Assembly (NCBI GenBank): GCA_035255485.1
Contig: DATEZO010000259.1
Coordinates: 1 to 32,518 of the forward strand
DNA length: 32,518 nt
Direction: 5' to 3'
Source: DATEZO01 sp035255485
GTDB taxonomy: Bacteria; Pseudomonadota; Gammaproteobacteria; Burkholderiales; Burkholderiaceae_D
Shown: in pieces, positions 1 to 7,851 of the stretch
How the letters are laid out: each line of letters begins with the position of its first letter
Position numbering within the stretch: the first letter of the stretch is position 1
Made by a program: the position numbers and the translations under genes
Notes under the pieces: model-generated
The model's input: only the letters and a program-made list of their open reading frames with translations
The model's database searches: none
Told to the model about the DNA's origin: nothing

Positions 1-1
1 C

Positions 2-2170
2 TACCTGCGCGAACTGGAAGACCGGCGCAGCGCAATTCTTGCCTCGATCGACGAGCAGGGCAAGATGACGCCGGCATTGCTGGATGCGATCACGCATGCG
101 GAAGACAAGACGCGCCTCGAAGACCTGTATCTGCCGTACAAGCCGAAGCGCCGCACCAAGGCGCAGATTGCCGCCGAAGCGGGCCTGACGCCGCTGGCCG
201 ATGCCTTGCTGGCCGATCCGATGCTGCATCCGGAAGAGGAGGCGGCGAAGTATCTGAAGCCGGCATTCAGCACCGACAATGGCGACAATCCGGGCGTGCC
301 CGATGCCAAGGCGGCACTGGATGGCGCGCGCCAGATCCTGATGGAGCGCTTCGCGGAAGATGCGACGCTGTTGCAAGCCTTGCGCGAGTATCTGACCGAG
401 CATGGCGTGGTCGAATCGAAGGTGGTGGACGGCAAGCAGGACGCCGGCGAAAAATTCGCCGATTATTTCGACTATTCAGAAACCATCGGCACGATTCCGT
501 CGCATCGCGCGCTGGCGTTGTTCCGCGGCCGCCGCGAGGAAATGCTGAGCGTGTCGCTGCGGCTCGATACCGAACAGGAAAAGCCGAAATGGGATGCGCC
601 GCATAATCCATGCGAAGGCCGGATCGCGGTGCGTTTCGGCATCTCCAACCAGGGCCGTCCCGCCGATAAATGGCTGACCGACACGGTGCGCTGGACCTGG
701 CGCGTGAAGGTATTCATGCATCTGGAAACCGAGCTGATGACGAGCCTGCGCGAGCAGGCGGAAGTCGAGGCGATCAACGTGTTTGCGCGCAATCTGAAGG
801 ATTTGCTGCTGGCAGCGCCGGCGGGGCCGCGCGCCACGATGGGACTCGACCCCGGCCTGCGCACCGGCGTGAAAGTCGCGGTGGTCGATGCCACCGGCAA
901 GGTGGTCGATACCGCGACGATCTATCCGCACCAGCCGCGCAACGACTGGGACGGCTCGCTGCATGTGCTGGCGCAGCTGGCCGAAAAACACCAGGTGGCG
1001 CTGATCTCGATCGGCAACGGCACCGCCTCGCGTGAAACCGACAAGCTGGCGCAGGACCTGATCAAGCTGCGGCCGGAACTGGCCCTGACCAAGATCGTGG
1101 TATCGGAAGCCGGCGCATCGGTGTATTCCGCCTCCGAATTCGCCTCGAAGGAATTGCCGGAACTGGATGTGTCGCTGCGCGGCGCGGTATCGATTGCGCG
1201 CCGCCTGCAGGACCCGCTGGCGGAACTGGTGAAGATCGATCCAAAGTCGATCGGCGTCGGCCAGTATCAGCACGATGTCGGGCAATCGCAACTGGCACGT
1301 TCGCTCGATGCCGTGGTCGAGGATTGCGTCAATGCGGTCGGCGTCGATGTGAATACCGCTTCCGCGCCGCTCTTGGCACGCGTGTCCGGGCTGAACGCGA
1401 GCGTCGCGCAAGGCATCGTTCATTATCGCGATACGCAAGGCATGTTCACGTCGCGCGCCGGGCTGCGCAAGGTGCCGCGCCTGGGCGACAAGACCTTCGA
1501 GCAGGCAGCCGGCTTCTTGCGCATCATGGGCGGCGACAATCCGCTGGATGCATCGGCAGTGCATCCGGAATCCTACCCCGTAGTCGAAAAAATCCTGGCC
1601 GATATGAGGAAGGATGTGAAAGGCGTCATCGGCGACGCCAGGCTGTTGCAATCGCTGGCGCCTGCCAAATACGCCGATGAGAAATTCGGCGTACCGACCG
1701 TGACCGACATCCTGAAAGAGCTGGAAAAACCGGGCCGCGATCCGCGCCCGGAATTCAAGACCGCGACCTTCAAGGACGGCATCGAACAAATCCGCGACCT
1801 GCGCCCGGACATGATCCTGGAAGGCGTCGTCACCAACGTCGCCGCGTTTGGCGCATTCGTCGATATCGGTGTGCATCAGGATGGCCTGGTGCATATTTCC
1901 GCGCTGTCGAACACCTTCGTGAAGGACCCGCATACGGTCGTCAAGGCCGGCCAGGTGGTGAAGGTGAAGGTGCTGGAAGTCGATGAAAAACGCAAGCGCA
2001 TCGCGCTGACCATGCGCCTGTCCGATGTACCGCAGCCGGCCGGCGCAAAACCCGAACAGCGCGGCGAACGCAGCGACGCCAGGCGGCTGGCGCAACATCA
2101 GCAGCAGTCGCGTCCGCCAGCCGCCGCCAGTGGCGCCATGGCTGCCGCATTTGCAAAGTTGAAAAAATAG
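2..2170 (+). CDS. tex: Tex-family RNA-binding transcription accessory protein (5' end cut off)
   Basis: The reading frame is open from base 2, so the gene begins before the window; roughly 50 N-terminal residues are missing compared with the usual 770-780 aa. Tex is a cytoplasmic nucleic-acid-binding protein thought to act on transcription complexes. Visible parts in order: the helical Tex N-terminal region; a YqgF/RNase H-like core starting near ATMGLDPGLRTGVKVAVVD (base 836); a helix-hairpin-helix segment around GLNASVAQGIVHYRDTQGMF (about 1389-1450); and a C-terminal S1 domain (about 1806-2030) with the typical GAFVDIG and GLVHIS motifs. A low-complexity Gln/Ala/Lys tail follows S1. Transcribed toward grxD but 170 bp away from it. 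The family call is secure; the physiological role of Tex is only loosely known. Confidence 0.96.
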   Translation, partial: YLRELEDRRSAILASIDEQGKMTPALLDAITHAEDKTRLEDLYLPYKPKRRTKAQIAAEAGLTPLADALLADPMLHPEEEAAKYLKPAFSTDNGDNPGVPDAKAALDGARQILMERFAEDATLLQALREYLTEHGVVESKVVDGKQDAGEKFADYFDYSETIGTIPSHRALALFRGRREEMLSVSLRLDTEQEKPKWDAPHNPCEGRIAVRFGISNQGRPADKWLTDTVRWTWRVKVFMHLETELMTSLREQAEVEAINVFARNLKDLLLAAPAGPRATMGLDPGLRTGVKVAVVDATGKVVDTATIYPHQPRNDWDGSLHVLAQLAEKHQVALISIGNGTASRETDKLAQDLIKLRPELALTKIVVSEAGASVYSASEFASKELPELDVSLRGAVSIARRLQDPLAELVKIDPKSIGVGQYQHDVGQSQLARSLDAVVEDCVNAVGVDVNTASAPLLARVSGLNASVAQGIVHYRDTQGMFTSRAGLRKVPRLGDKTFEQAAGFLRIMGGDNPLDASAVHPESYPVVEKILADMRKDVKGVIGDARLLQSLAPAKYADEKFGVPTVTDILKELEKPGRDPRPEFKTATFKDGIEQIRDLRPDMILEGVVTNVAAFGAFVDIGVHQDGLVHISALSNTFVKDPHTVVKAGQVVKVKVLEVDEKRKRIALTMRLSDVPQPAGAKPEQRGERSDARRLAQHQQQSRPPAAASGAMAAAFAKLKK

Positions 2171-2242
2171 CATTTTTACCCGTGCAGCACGCGCTACAGC
2201 GGGAGTTCTTTGCCAGATTTGCAAAACAATTGCCGAATGCTC

Positions 2243-2279
2243 ATGCCGATTGTTGTTCGATACGTCGGAAGATCGGCAT
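2243..2279. repeat. 8-bp inverted repeat in the tex-grxD gap
   Basis: ATGCCGAT (2243-2250) and ATCGGCAT (2272-2279) are perfect inverted copies 21 bases apart. No T-run follows, so it is not a clear terminator for tex. It lies about 28 bases upstream of the grxD -10 box, where an operator could sit, but nothing proves this. Confidence 0.3.
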
Positions 2280-2306
2280 TAAGCTGCAGCAAAGCCCGGT
2301 TTTTCC

Positions 2307-2312
2307 TATAAT
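2307..2312 (+). promoter_or_regulatory. grxD promoter -10 box
   Basis: A perfect TATAAT lies 28 bases before the grxD ATG. No good -35 hexamer is found at 16-18 bp spacing, so the promoter may be weak or activator-assisted. A GAGGT ribosome site (2331-2335) precedes the ATG. Confidence 0.5.
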
Positions 2313-2340
2313 GGGAGTCTTAACCACTGTGAGGTAACTT

Positions 2341-2652
2341 ATGAGCGACGTACAAGCCTGGATCAAGGAAACCGTAACCAAACATCCAGTCGTTTTATTC
2401 ATGAAGGGCACCGCGAATTTTCCGCAATGCGGATTTTCCGGAAAGGCCATTCAACTGCTGAAGAGCAGCGGCGTGGAAAACATTTTCACGATCAATGTGC
2501 TGGACGATGCGGAAATCCGCCAAGGCATCAAGGAATATTCGAACTGGCCGACCATTCCGCAATTGTTCATCAAGGGCGAATTCATCGGCGGCTCGGACAT
2601 CATGAACGAGATGCATCAATCCGGCGAATTGCAGAACTTGCTGAAAGCCTGA
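2341..2652 (+). CDS. grxD: Monothiol glutaredoxin, Grx4/GrxD type
   Basis: A protein of 103 aa, full length for the family. The active-site motif CGFS is seen at residues 30-33, preceded by the FMKGT segment, and the later WPTIPQLFIKGEFIGGSD stretch carries the cis-Pro and glutathione-binding GG. Monothiol glutaredoxins of this kind bind a [2Fe-2S] cluster with glutathione and often pair with BolA proteins in iron-sulphur trafficking; a BolA-family gene (ibaG) occurs elsewhere in this window. The start has a good Shine-Dalgarno site (GAGGT) and a TATAAT box upstream. Its stop codon lies 1 base before the ubiX start, suggesting co-transcription with ubiX. Confidence 0.96.
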   Translation: MSDVQAWIKETVTKHPVVLFMKGTANFPQCGFSGKAIQLLKSSGVENIFTINVLDDAEIRQGIKEYSNWPTIPQLFIKGEFIGGSDIMNEMHQSGELQNLLKA

Positions 2653-2653
2653 A

Positions 2654-3271
2654 GTGGATGCGTCTGTTGACGCACCCGTACCATCGGACCGATGTCCGAA
2701 ACGGCTGATTATCGCAATGACGGGCGCAACCGGCGCTACTTACGGCGTTCGCCTGCTGCAAGTGCTGCGCAATGCGCCCGGCATCGAAACACATCTGATC
2801 GTATCCGATGCAGGCATATTGAGCCTGCATCAGGAACTCGGCATGGATCGCAAGGATGTCGAGATATTGGCGCATGTAGTGCACCATGTGCGCGATATCG
2901 GCGCGTCGGTCGCGAGCGGCTCCTTTCAATCCGAAGGCATGATCATTGCACCGTGTTCGATGAAGACGCTGGCATCGGTGGCGCATGCGCTCTCCGATAA
3001 CCTGATCGCCCGCGCAGCCGACGTCGTGTTAAAAGAGCGCCGGCGCCTGGTATTGCTGGTACGCGAAACGCCGTTCAATCTCGCGCACCTGCGCAACATG
3101 ACCGCCGTCACCGAAATGGGCGGCATCATCTTCCCTCCACTTCCCGGATTTTACCAACGCCCGCAAACGATCATGGACATGGTGGACCATACTGTCGGGC
3201 GCGTGCTCGACCTGTATGGCGTGACGCATGCGCTGGTGCCACGCTGGAGCGGTCTCAAGCCGACGGCATAG
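2654..3271 (+). CDS. ubiX: Flavin prenyltransferase UbiX
   Basis: UbiX makes prenylated FMN, the cofactor of the UbiD decarboxylase in ubiquinone synthesis. The signature KRLIIAMTGATGATYGVRLL begins near residue 16, followed by the PCSMKTLA motif, the REPFN-like segment (here RETPFNLAHLRNM) and the GGIIFPPLPGFYQRP block. Length is 205 aa from a GTG start that follows the grxD stop by 1 base. About 15 extra residues precede the usual family start and contain no in-frame ATG, so GTG is the most economical choice. A strong hairpin terminator follows the stop. Confidence 0.95.
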   Translation: MDASVDAPVPSDRCPKRLIIAMTGATGATYGVRLLQVLRNAPGIETHLIVSDAGILSLHQELGMDRKDVEILAHVVHHVRDIGASVASGSFQSEGMIIAPCSMKTLASVAHALSDNLIARAADVVLKERRRLVLLVRETPFNLAHLRNMTAVTEMGGIIFPPLPGFYQRPQTIMDMVDHTVGRVLDLYGVTHALVPRWSGLKPTA

Positions 3272-3335
3272 CGCGGGACGGCGAATGGCGCCCTGCGCCT
3301 GGTCAGCCAGGCCGAATGCAGTTAAAAACAAAAAA

Positions 3336-3365
3336 GCCCGCGAACATTGCTGGTCGCGGGCTTTT
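3336..3365. terminator. Bidirectional rho-independent terminator between ubiX and tRNA-Thr
   Basis: Arms GCCCGCGA (3336-3343) and TCGCGGGC (3354-3361) form an 8-bp stem with a 10-base loop. The stem is followed by TTTT on the + strand and preceded by an A-rich run (3324-3335) that gives a U-tract on the - strand. It can therefore end both ubiX (+) and the tRNA-Thr transcript (-). Confidence 0.88.
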
Positions 3366-3376
3366 CGATTTTTATT

Positions 3377-3452
3377 TGGTGCCGGCTGCAGGACTTGAAC
3401 CCGCCACCCCCTGATTACAAGTCAGGTGCTCTACCAGATGAGCTAAGCCGGC
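3377..3452 (-). tRNA. tRNA-Thr (anticodon UGU)
   Basis: On the - strand a 76-nt cloverleaf can be drawn. The acceptor arm GCCGGCU pairs with AGCCGGC, and CCA is encoded in the DNA. The D arm contains GCTC..GAGC. The anticodon stem CCTGA/TCAGG encloses the loop CTTGTAA, giving anticodon UGU (reads ACA, threonine). The T arm GCGGG-TTCAAGT-CCTGC has one G-U pair. A possible -10 box, TAGAAT (- strand, 3475-3470), lies just upstream at the end of sspB, so the tRNA may have its own promoter as well as read-through from sspB. The terminator at 3336-3365 follows. Confidence 0.96.
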
Positions 3453-3477
3453 AAAACTTGAAGACGCGTATTCTACA

Positions 3478-3993
3478 TTATTTAATGCGCGTTAAGGTTG
3501 GTCGACCGCCTTTTTTTGGAGGATCGGGCTCATCATCCGGCTGCATTCCGTCGCTTGTCTCATCGTCTTTTTTCTCCGATGCCGATGGTACCGCTGTCAG
3601 ATTGGGGCCGCTCTCCGCAGGTTGCGCGCCAGCATTGCCTGCAGCGCCATCAGACAATTGCTTGCCGTTCGACGCCGGCACACGGGCGACTTCAAATGCC
3701 ATGCCTTGCCCATTTTCACGCGCGTAAATTGCCACGACATTTTCCACGGGAACGGATATTTCACGGGCAATGCCGCCGAAACGCGCGCTGAAACTGATGA
3801 AATCGTTATCCATCTTCAAAGCGCTGGTCGCGGCAAAGCTGATGTTCAATACGATTTCGCCATTTTTCACAAATTCTCTCGGAACGCGCGTATTGGCATC
3901 CACCAACGCCGCCACATAAGGGGTGTAGCCGTTATCGGTGCACCATTCGTAAATTGCGCGCAACAGGTACGGCTTGGTAGAAGTTTCAGACAT
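3478..3993 (-). CDS. sspB: ClpXP protease specificity-enhancing factor SspB
   Basis: SspB binds ssrA-tagged proteins and delivers them to ClpXP. The N-terminal folded domain starts KPYLLRAIYEWCTDNGYTPY and includes VLNISFAATSALKM and the FGGIAREISVPVENVVAIYA strand. A long acidic, Ala/Pro-rich linker follows. The protein ends in GGRPTLTRIK, which resembles the C-terminal ClpX-binding (XB) motif of the family. The start at 3993 (MSETSTKP) fits homologues; an ATG at 3999 adds two residues, and neither has a clear Shine-Dalgarno site. Lies downstream of sspA on the same strand, with a strong hairpin between them. Confidence 0.94.
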   Translation of the reverse strand: MSETSTKPYLLRAIYEWCTDNGYTPYVAALVDANTRVPREFVKNGEIVLNISFAATSALKMDNDFISFSARFGGIAREISVPVENVVAIYARENGQGMAFEVARVPASNGKQLSDGAAGNAGAQPAESGPNLTAVPSASEKKDDETSDGMQPDDEPDPPKKGGRPTLTRIK

Positions 3994-4012
3994 AGACATG
4001 TAGGCAAGGCAA

Positions 4013-4039
4013 TGTTGCGTCAGCAAAACTGACGCAACA
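4013..4039. repeat. 11-bp perfect hairpin between sspA and sspB
   Basis: TGTTGCGTCAG (4013-4023) and CTGACGCAACA (4029-4039) are perfectly complementary with a 5-base loop CAAAA. No T-run follows on either strand, so it is not a standard terminator. On the mRNA it sits only 13-20 bases before the possible sspB starts. Confidence 0.75.
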
Positions 4040-4086
4040 CATCCCTGCGGCATTGTGATCAAGACATTCCGGCTGGAAAAACCGGA

Positions 4087-4698
4087 TCAACGGCGCATCA
4101 CCTTTTCGGAAGGCGTCAGTGCTTCGATATACGCCGGGCGCGAGAAGATTCGTTCAGCATACTTCATTAGCGGTGCGGCGGTCTTCGACAAGTCAACACC
4201 GTAATGATCGAGACGCCACAGCAATGGCGCGATTGCAACATCCAGCATCGAGAATTCGTCGCCGAGCATGTACTTGTTTTTCAGGAATAGCGGCGCCAAT
4301 GTCGTCAGGCGATCGCGAATTTCCGTGCGGGCCTTTTCATGCACCTTTTCGGAGCCCTTCAATTTATCGTTTTCCAGTGTATGCACATGGACGAACAATT
4401 CTTTTTCGAAATTGAACAGCATCAGGCGCGCGCGGGCACGCATGAGCGGATCGGCTGGCATCAATTGCGGATGCGGGAAGCGTTCATCAATATATTCATT
4501 GATGATATTTGACTCATACAGAACCAGGTCGCGCTCGACCAGGATCGGTACCTGGCCGTAGGGATTCATGATTGAAATATCTTCCGGCTTGTTGAACAGG
4601 TCAACGTCGCGTACTTCAAAATCCATGCCTTTTTCAAATAGCACCAGACGGCAGCGCTGGGAAAACGGGCAGGTAGTGCCTGAATAGAGAACCATCAT
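4087..4698 (-). CDS. sspA: Stringent starvation protein A (GST-fold, RNA polymerase-associated)
   Basis: SspA is a glutathione-S-transferase-like protein that binds RNA polymerase and alters transcription under starvation. The N-terminal thioredoxin-like domain reads MMVLYSGTTCPFSQRCRLVL, then NPYGQVPILVERDLVLYESN and INEYIDERFPHPQLMPADP, which are hallmark SspA/GST blocks. An all-helical C-terminal domain follows. Length is 203 aa from the ATG at 4698, which has an AAGGA ribosome site 7-8 bases upstream; a TTG seven codons earlier is less likely. First gene of an sspA-sspB pair, downstream of petABC but separated by hairpin terminators. Confidence 0.95.
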   Translation of the reverse strand: MMVLYSGTTCPFSQRCRLVLFEKGMDFEVRDVDLFNKPEDISIMNPYGQVPILVERDLVLYESNIINEYIDERFPHPQLMPADPLMRARARLMLFNFEKELFVHVHTLENDKLKGSEKVHEKARTEIRDRLTTLAPLFLKNKYMLGDEFSMLDVAIAPLLWRLDHYGVDLSKTAAPLMKYAERIFSRPAYIEALTPSEKVMRR

Positions 4699-4720
4699 TT
4701 TGCAGTTCCTTAGAAACAAA

Positions 4721-4747
4721 GGGGTGAGACGTAATACGGCTCACCCC
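4721..4747 (-). terminator. Second hairpin between petC and sspA
   Basis: GGGGTGAG (4721-4728) pairs with CTCACCCC (4740-4747), an 8-bp stem with an 11-base loop. On the - strand it is followed by TTTGTTTCT. It backs up the hairpin right after petC. Confidence 0.65.
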
Positions 4748-4756
4748 GAAACGAAA

Positions 4757-4773
4757 GCCCGCAGAGTGCGGGC
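4757..4773 (-). terminator. Terminator directly after petC
   Basis: GCCCGCA (4757-4763) and TGCGGGC (4767-4773) form a 7-bp stem with a 3-base loop. It starts a few bases after the petC stop and on the - strand is followed by TTTCGTTTC. It is likely the main end of the petABC transcript. Confidence 0.7.
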
Positions 4774-4778
4774 CAGCT

Positions 4779-5543
4779 TTACTTGATATCTTTCCAGAAC
4801 GAAGCGTTCAAACGCCAGGCCAGGAATGACAATAACGCCAGGAACAGCAGGACCCAGACGCCGAGTCGCTTGCGCGTATTCTGCGCAGGCTCGCCCATCC
4901 ACTCCAGATAGCCGACCAGATCGGCAACCGCCGAATCATAGTCCTGGGCGGACATCTTGCCCGGCTTGACCTGCTCAAAACCGGTGAACTTGTGCACCGT
5001 CTTGCCGGCTTCGTGCGGATCCTTTTCCTCTGTGAATTTGGCACTGCGCACACCTTGCAGCTCCCACAGCACATGCGGCATGCCGACATTCGGGAAGACC
5101 AGATTATTCCACCCGGTCGGGCGGGTATCGTCCTTGTAGTAGGTGCGCAGATAGGTATAAAGGTAATCCGCACCCGAGCCGGCAGCCGACGCCCTGGAGC
5201 GCGCGATTACCGACAGGTCCGGAGGAGCGGCACCAAACCATTCCGCTCCATCTTTTGGGGACAGCGACACCTTCATCAGATCACCGACCTTGTCGCTGGC
5301 AAACAGCAGGTTATTCTTGATCTGGTCTTCCGATAGACCGATATCGCGCATGCGGTTGTAGCGCATGGCGGATGCGGAATGGCAGTTCAGGCAGTAATTG
5401 ACGAACAGCTTGGCGCCATTCTGCAATGAAGCCATGTCTTTGGTGCGGTCAGGAGCACGATCCAGTTGTAGTCCGCCTTCACTTGCCAGTGCAAGCACTG
5501 GAACCAGCGCCAAAACCGCCATCAGTTTTTTTAGCAATTTCAT
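4779..5543 (-). CDS. petC: Ubiquinol-cytochrome c reductase, cytochrome c1 subunit
   Basis: Cytochrome c1 carries electrons from the Rieske centre to soluble cytochrome c in complex III. An N-terminal signal peptide (MKLLKKLMAVLALVPVLALA) is followed by one heme c motif, CLNCH, at residues 51-55. A single C-terminal membrane anchor (about 227-244, GVWVLLFLALLSFLAWRL) holds it to the inner membrane with the heme domain in the periplasm. Length is 254 aa. Last gene of petABC, 21 bp after petB, followed at once by a terminator. Confidence 0.97.
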   Translation of the reverse strand: MKLLKKLMAVLALVPVLALASEGGLQLDRAPDRTKDMASLQNGAKLFVNYCLNCHSASAMRYNRMRDIGLSEDQIKNNLLFASDKVGDLMKVSLSPKDGAEWFGAAPPDLSVIARSRASAAGSGADYLYTYLRTYYKDDTRPTGWNNLVFPNVGMPHVLWELQGVRSAKFTEEKDPHEAGKTVHKFTGFEQVKPGKMSAQDYDSAVADLVGYLEWMGEPAQNTRKRLGVWVLLFLALLSFLAWRLNASFWKDIK

Positions 5544-5564
5544 GTCTTGTTTTCCTTTTGCAGC

Positions 5565-6968
5565 TTAGTGCGGGTGAAACGTGACACGCTTCGGCACCGG
5601 CTTGCATGCACCCATCGCGCTCCACCACGGCATCAGCATGAAAAAGCCGAAGTAGATCAAGGTGCAGACCTGCGCGAGCAGCGTGCGTTCGGCGGTCGGC
5701 GGCATGACGCCGAGATAGCCGAGAATCACGAATGTGATGCCGAATACGACATACACATACTTGTGCCAGCTCGGACGATAGCGAATTGACTTGACCGGCG
5801 AATGGTCCAGCCACGGCAAGCCGCCCAGAATCATCACCGATACGCCCATCAGCACGACGCCCCAGAACTTCGCATCCAGAACCAGCATGCCGCCAATGAT
5901 CGCCAGGCCGGCGACCGCCGCGATCATTTTAATCATGCCGCTCAGCCGGGACTTCAGGAACAGCAGCGCCACATAGCCGAACACTACGGCGATCAACCAG
6001 TACATGAACTGCGATGTGGTGGCGCGCAGGATCGAATAAAACGGCGTGAAATACCATACCGGCGCGATATGCAATGGCGTCTTGAGCGGATCAGCCGGGA
6101 TGAAGTTGTTGTATTCCAGGAAATAGCCACCCATTTCAGGCGCAAAAAAGATGACTGCGCTGAAAATCACCAGAAACATGGTGACGCCGAAAATATCCTT
6201 CGTCGAGTAGTACGGATGCGACGGAATCGAGTCGACCGGATGCCCATCGGGCCCGAGGTTTTCCTTGACTTCGATGCCATCCGGATTGCCGGACCCGACT
6301 TCATGCAGTGCAATCAGATGCGCCACCACCAAGCCCAGCAACACCAGGGGAATCGCGATCACATGGAACGAGAAGAAACGGTTCAAGGTTGCATCGGACA
6401 CCACGTAATCGCCGCGAATCCATAGCGACAGGTCCGGGCCGATGAACGGGATTGCACCGAACAGGTTGACGATCACTTGCGCGCCCCAGTACGACATCTG
6501 GCCCCAGGGAAGCAGATAGCCGAAGAAGGCTTCCGCCATCAGGCACAGGAAAATCGCAACGCCGAACAGCCAGATCAGCTCGCGCGGCTTACGGTACGAG
6601 CCGTACAGGAGTCCGCGCGTCATGTGCAGGTAGACGATGATGAAGAACGCCGATGCGCCGGTGGAATGCATATAGCGCACCAGCCAGCCCCACGGCACGT
6701 CGCGCATGATGTATTCGACCGAATTGAAGGCAAGACTGGCATCCGGCTTGTAGTGCATCACCAGGAAAATGCCAGTGACGATCTGGATCACCAATACAAA
6801 TGCTGCGAGCGAGCCGAAGATGTACCAGAGATTGAAGTTTTTCGGCGCGTAGTAGCGCCCCCATTGGTCATACCATAGCTTGGACAGCGGAAAACGCGCA
6901 TCGACCCAGTTCAGCGCCTTGGCAGCGATAGGCGCGTCGGCCGGGAGTTTTTTCTCAACAAACGCCAT
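5565..6968 (-). CDS. petB: Ubiquinol-cytochrome c reductase, cytochrome b subunit
   Basis: The 467-residue, multi-spanning core of complex III, with quinol oxidation and reduction sites and two b hemes. Likely heme ligands are His101 and His115 (HSTGASAFFIIVYLH) and His202 and His217 (HVIAIPLVLLGLVVAH). The Qo-site PEWY motif of many cytochromes b is PVWY here (residues 303-306, HIAPVWYFTPFYSILRA), so the glutamate is replaced by valine. The C-terminal part adds several hydrophobic helices and ends KRVTFHPH. Starts 2 bp after petA and is followed 21 bp later by petC, so the three are one operon. Confidence 0.97.
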   Translation of the reverse strand: MAFVEKKLPADAPIAAKALNWVDARFPLSKLWYDQWGRYYAPKNFNLWYIFGSLAAFVLVIQIVTGIFLVMHYKPDASLAFNSVEYIMRDVPWGWLVRYMHSTGASAFFIIVYLHMTRGLLYGSYRKPRELIWLFGVAIFLCLMAEAFFGYLLPWGQMSYWGAQVIVNLFGAIPFIGPDLSLWIRGDYVVSDATLNRFFSFHVIAIPLVLLGLVVAHLIALHEVGSGNPDGIEVKENLGPDGHPVDSIPSHPYYSTKDIFGVTMFLVIFSAVIFFAPEMGGYFLEYNNFIPADPLKTPLHIAPVWYFTPFYSILRATTSQFMYWLIAVVFGYVALLFLKSRLSGMIKMIAAVAGLAIIGGMLVLDAKFWGVVLMGVSVMILGGLPWLDHSPVKSIRYRPSWHKYVYVVFGITFVILGYLGVMPPTAERTLLAQVCTLIYFGFFMLMPWWSAMGACKPVPKRVTFHPH

Positions 6969-6970
6969 GA

Positions 6971-7579
6971 TTACGCCTCACCTTTCTCGTCTTTGCCGAT
7001 AATCAGCTTGGTGTCGCCGACATACATGTGGCGCGGCACCTGCAGGTTATCGGGTGCTGGCTTGTTCTTGTACACGCGACCAGCAAGGTCGAATGTGGAG
7101 CCATGGCATGGGCACAGGAATCCGCCCGCCCAGTCGTCCGGCAGCGAAGGCTGTGCGCCGGCCTGGAACTTGGCACTTGGCGAGCACCCCAGATGGGAGC
7201 AAATGCCGACTGTCACCAGGATTTCCGGCTTGATCGATCGGTATTCGTTGCGGGCGTATTCCGGCGTCAGGTCATCCCGGTTACGCTCGGATTTCGGATC
7301 GGCGACCTGGGCATCGGTTTTCTTCAGCGTCGCCACCATTTCCGGCGAGCGTTTCAGAATCCATACCGGCTTGCCGCGCCACTCGACCGTTCTCATTTCA
7401 CCCGGCTGCAAGCCTGCAATATCCACTTCCACCGGCGCGCCGGCGGCTTTTGCTCGCTCGGACGGTTGGAACGTGGACACAAGAGCCCCTGCCGTGGCCA
7501 ATCCAGCCACACTGCCTGCCGCACACGTGGCGACAAGCAAGCCGCGTCGACCGGAATCGACCTGCTTTTCGTTACTCAT
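6971..7579 (-). CDS. petA: Ubiquinol-cytochrome c reductase, Rieske iron-sulphur subunit
   Basis: The 202-aa Rieske protein that takes an electron from ubiquinol and passes it to cytochrome c1. Twin arginines (Arg11-Arg12 in SGRRGLLVAT) followed by a hydrophobic Ala/Gly-rich helix mark a Tat-type signal anchor. The cluster-binding boxes are CSHLGC (Cys127, His129, Cys132) and CPCHGS (Cys156, Cys158, His159). First gene of petABC. The tatABC genes in this window encode the system that would export it folded. The ribosome site is weak (GGGGTTGGT just before ATG). Confidence 0.97.
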   Translation of the reverse strand: MSNEKQVDSGRRGLLVATCAAGSVAGLATAGALVSTFQPSERAKAAGAPVEVDIAGLQPGEMRTVEWRGKPVWILKRSPEMVATLKKTDAQVADPKSERNRDDLTPEYARNEYRSIKPEILVTVGICSHLGCSPSAKFQAGAQPSLPDDWAGGFLCPCHGSTFDLAGRVYKNKPAPDNLQVPRHMYVGDTKLIIGKDEKGEA

Positions 7580-7634
7580 ACCAACCCCAATCAGTCAAAA
7601 TGCGAAATTTGTACGAAACTTCTAGCAACCTTAG

Positions 7635-7663
7635 ATTATATCGAAGCTGAAGCGTGTTTTAAA
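7635..7663 (-). promoter_or_regulatory. Promoter of petABC
   Basis: On the - strand a perfect TATAAT (7640-7635) is preceded at 17 bp by TTTAAA (7663-7658), or at 16 bp by TTAAAA; each matches four of six bases of the -35 consensus. This would give a leader of about 50 nt before petA. Confidence 0.6.
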
Positions 7664-7851
7664 GCAAATACATGGTTTATGCAGACGCTTTAAGGAACTT
7701 TTCTGAGATTTCTTCTATGATTTTGTCATTGCGCATAAGCAATGCCAAATTTACTTATATTTTTCGCAATTGGCATATGATTATCCCGCCGCAGAACAAT
7801 TGCATGAAAACACGGGGTCGCCTTGTATTTGAAAACAAAAATGGAGGAAAC

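Noticed and set aside
476..2224. Long open frame (about 580 codons) on the - strand opposite tex
   Set aside because: It mirrors the tex frame; composition is rich in His/Arg/Gln with no family likeness, as expected opposite a high-GC gene.
5802..6425. Open frame on the + strand opposite petB
   Set aside because: Product is a His/Gln/Arg-rich shadow of a certain membrane-protein gene.
7672..7851. A 60-codon N-terminal extension of MscL
   Set aside because: MscL proteins begin at the amphipathic MSMMKEFKEF segment, and a strong ribosome site stands directly before that ATG.
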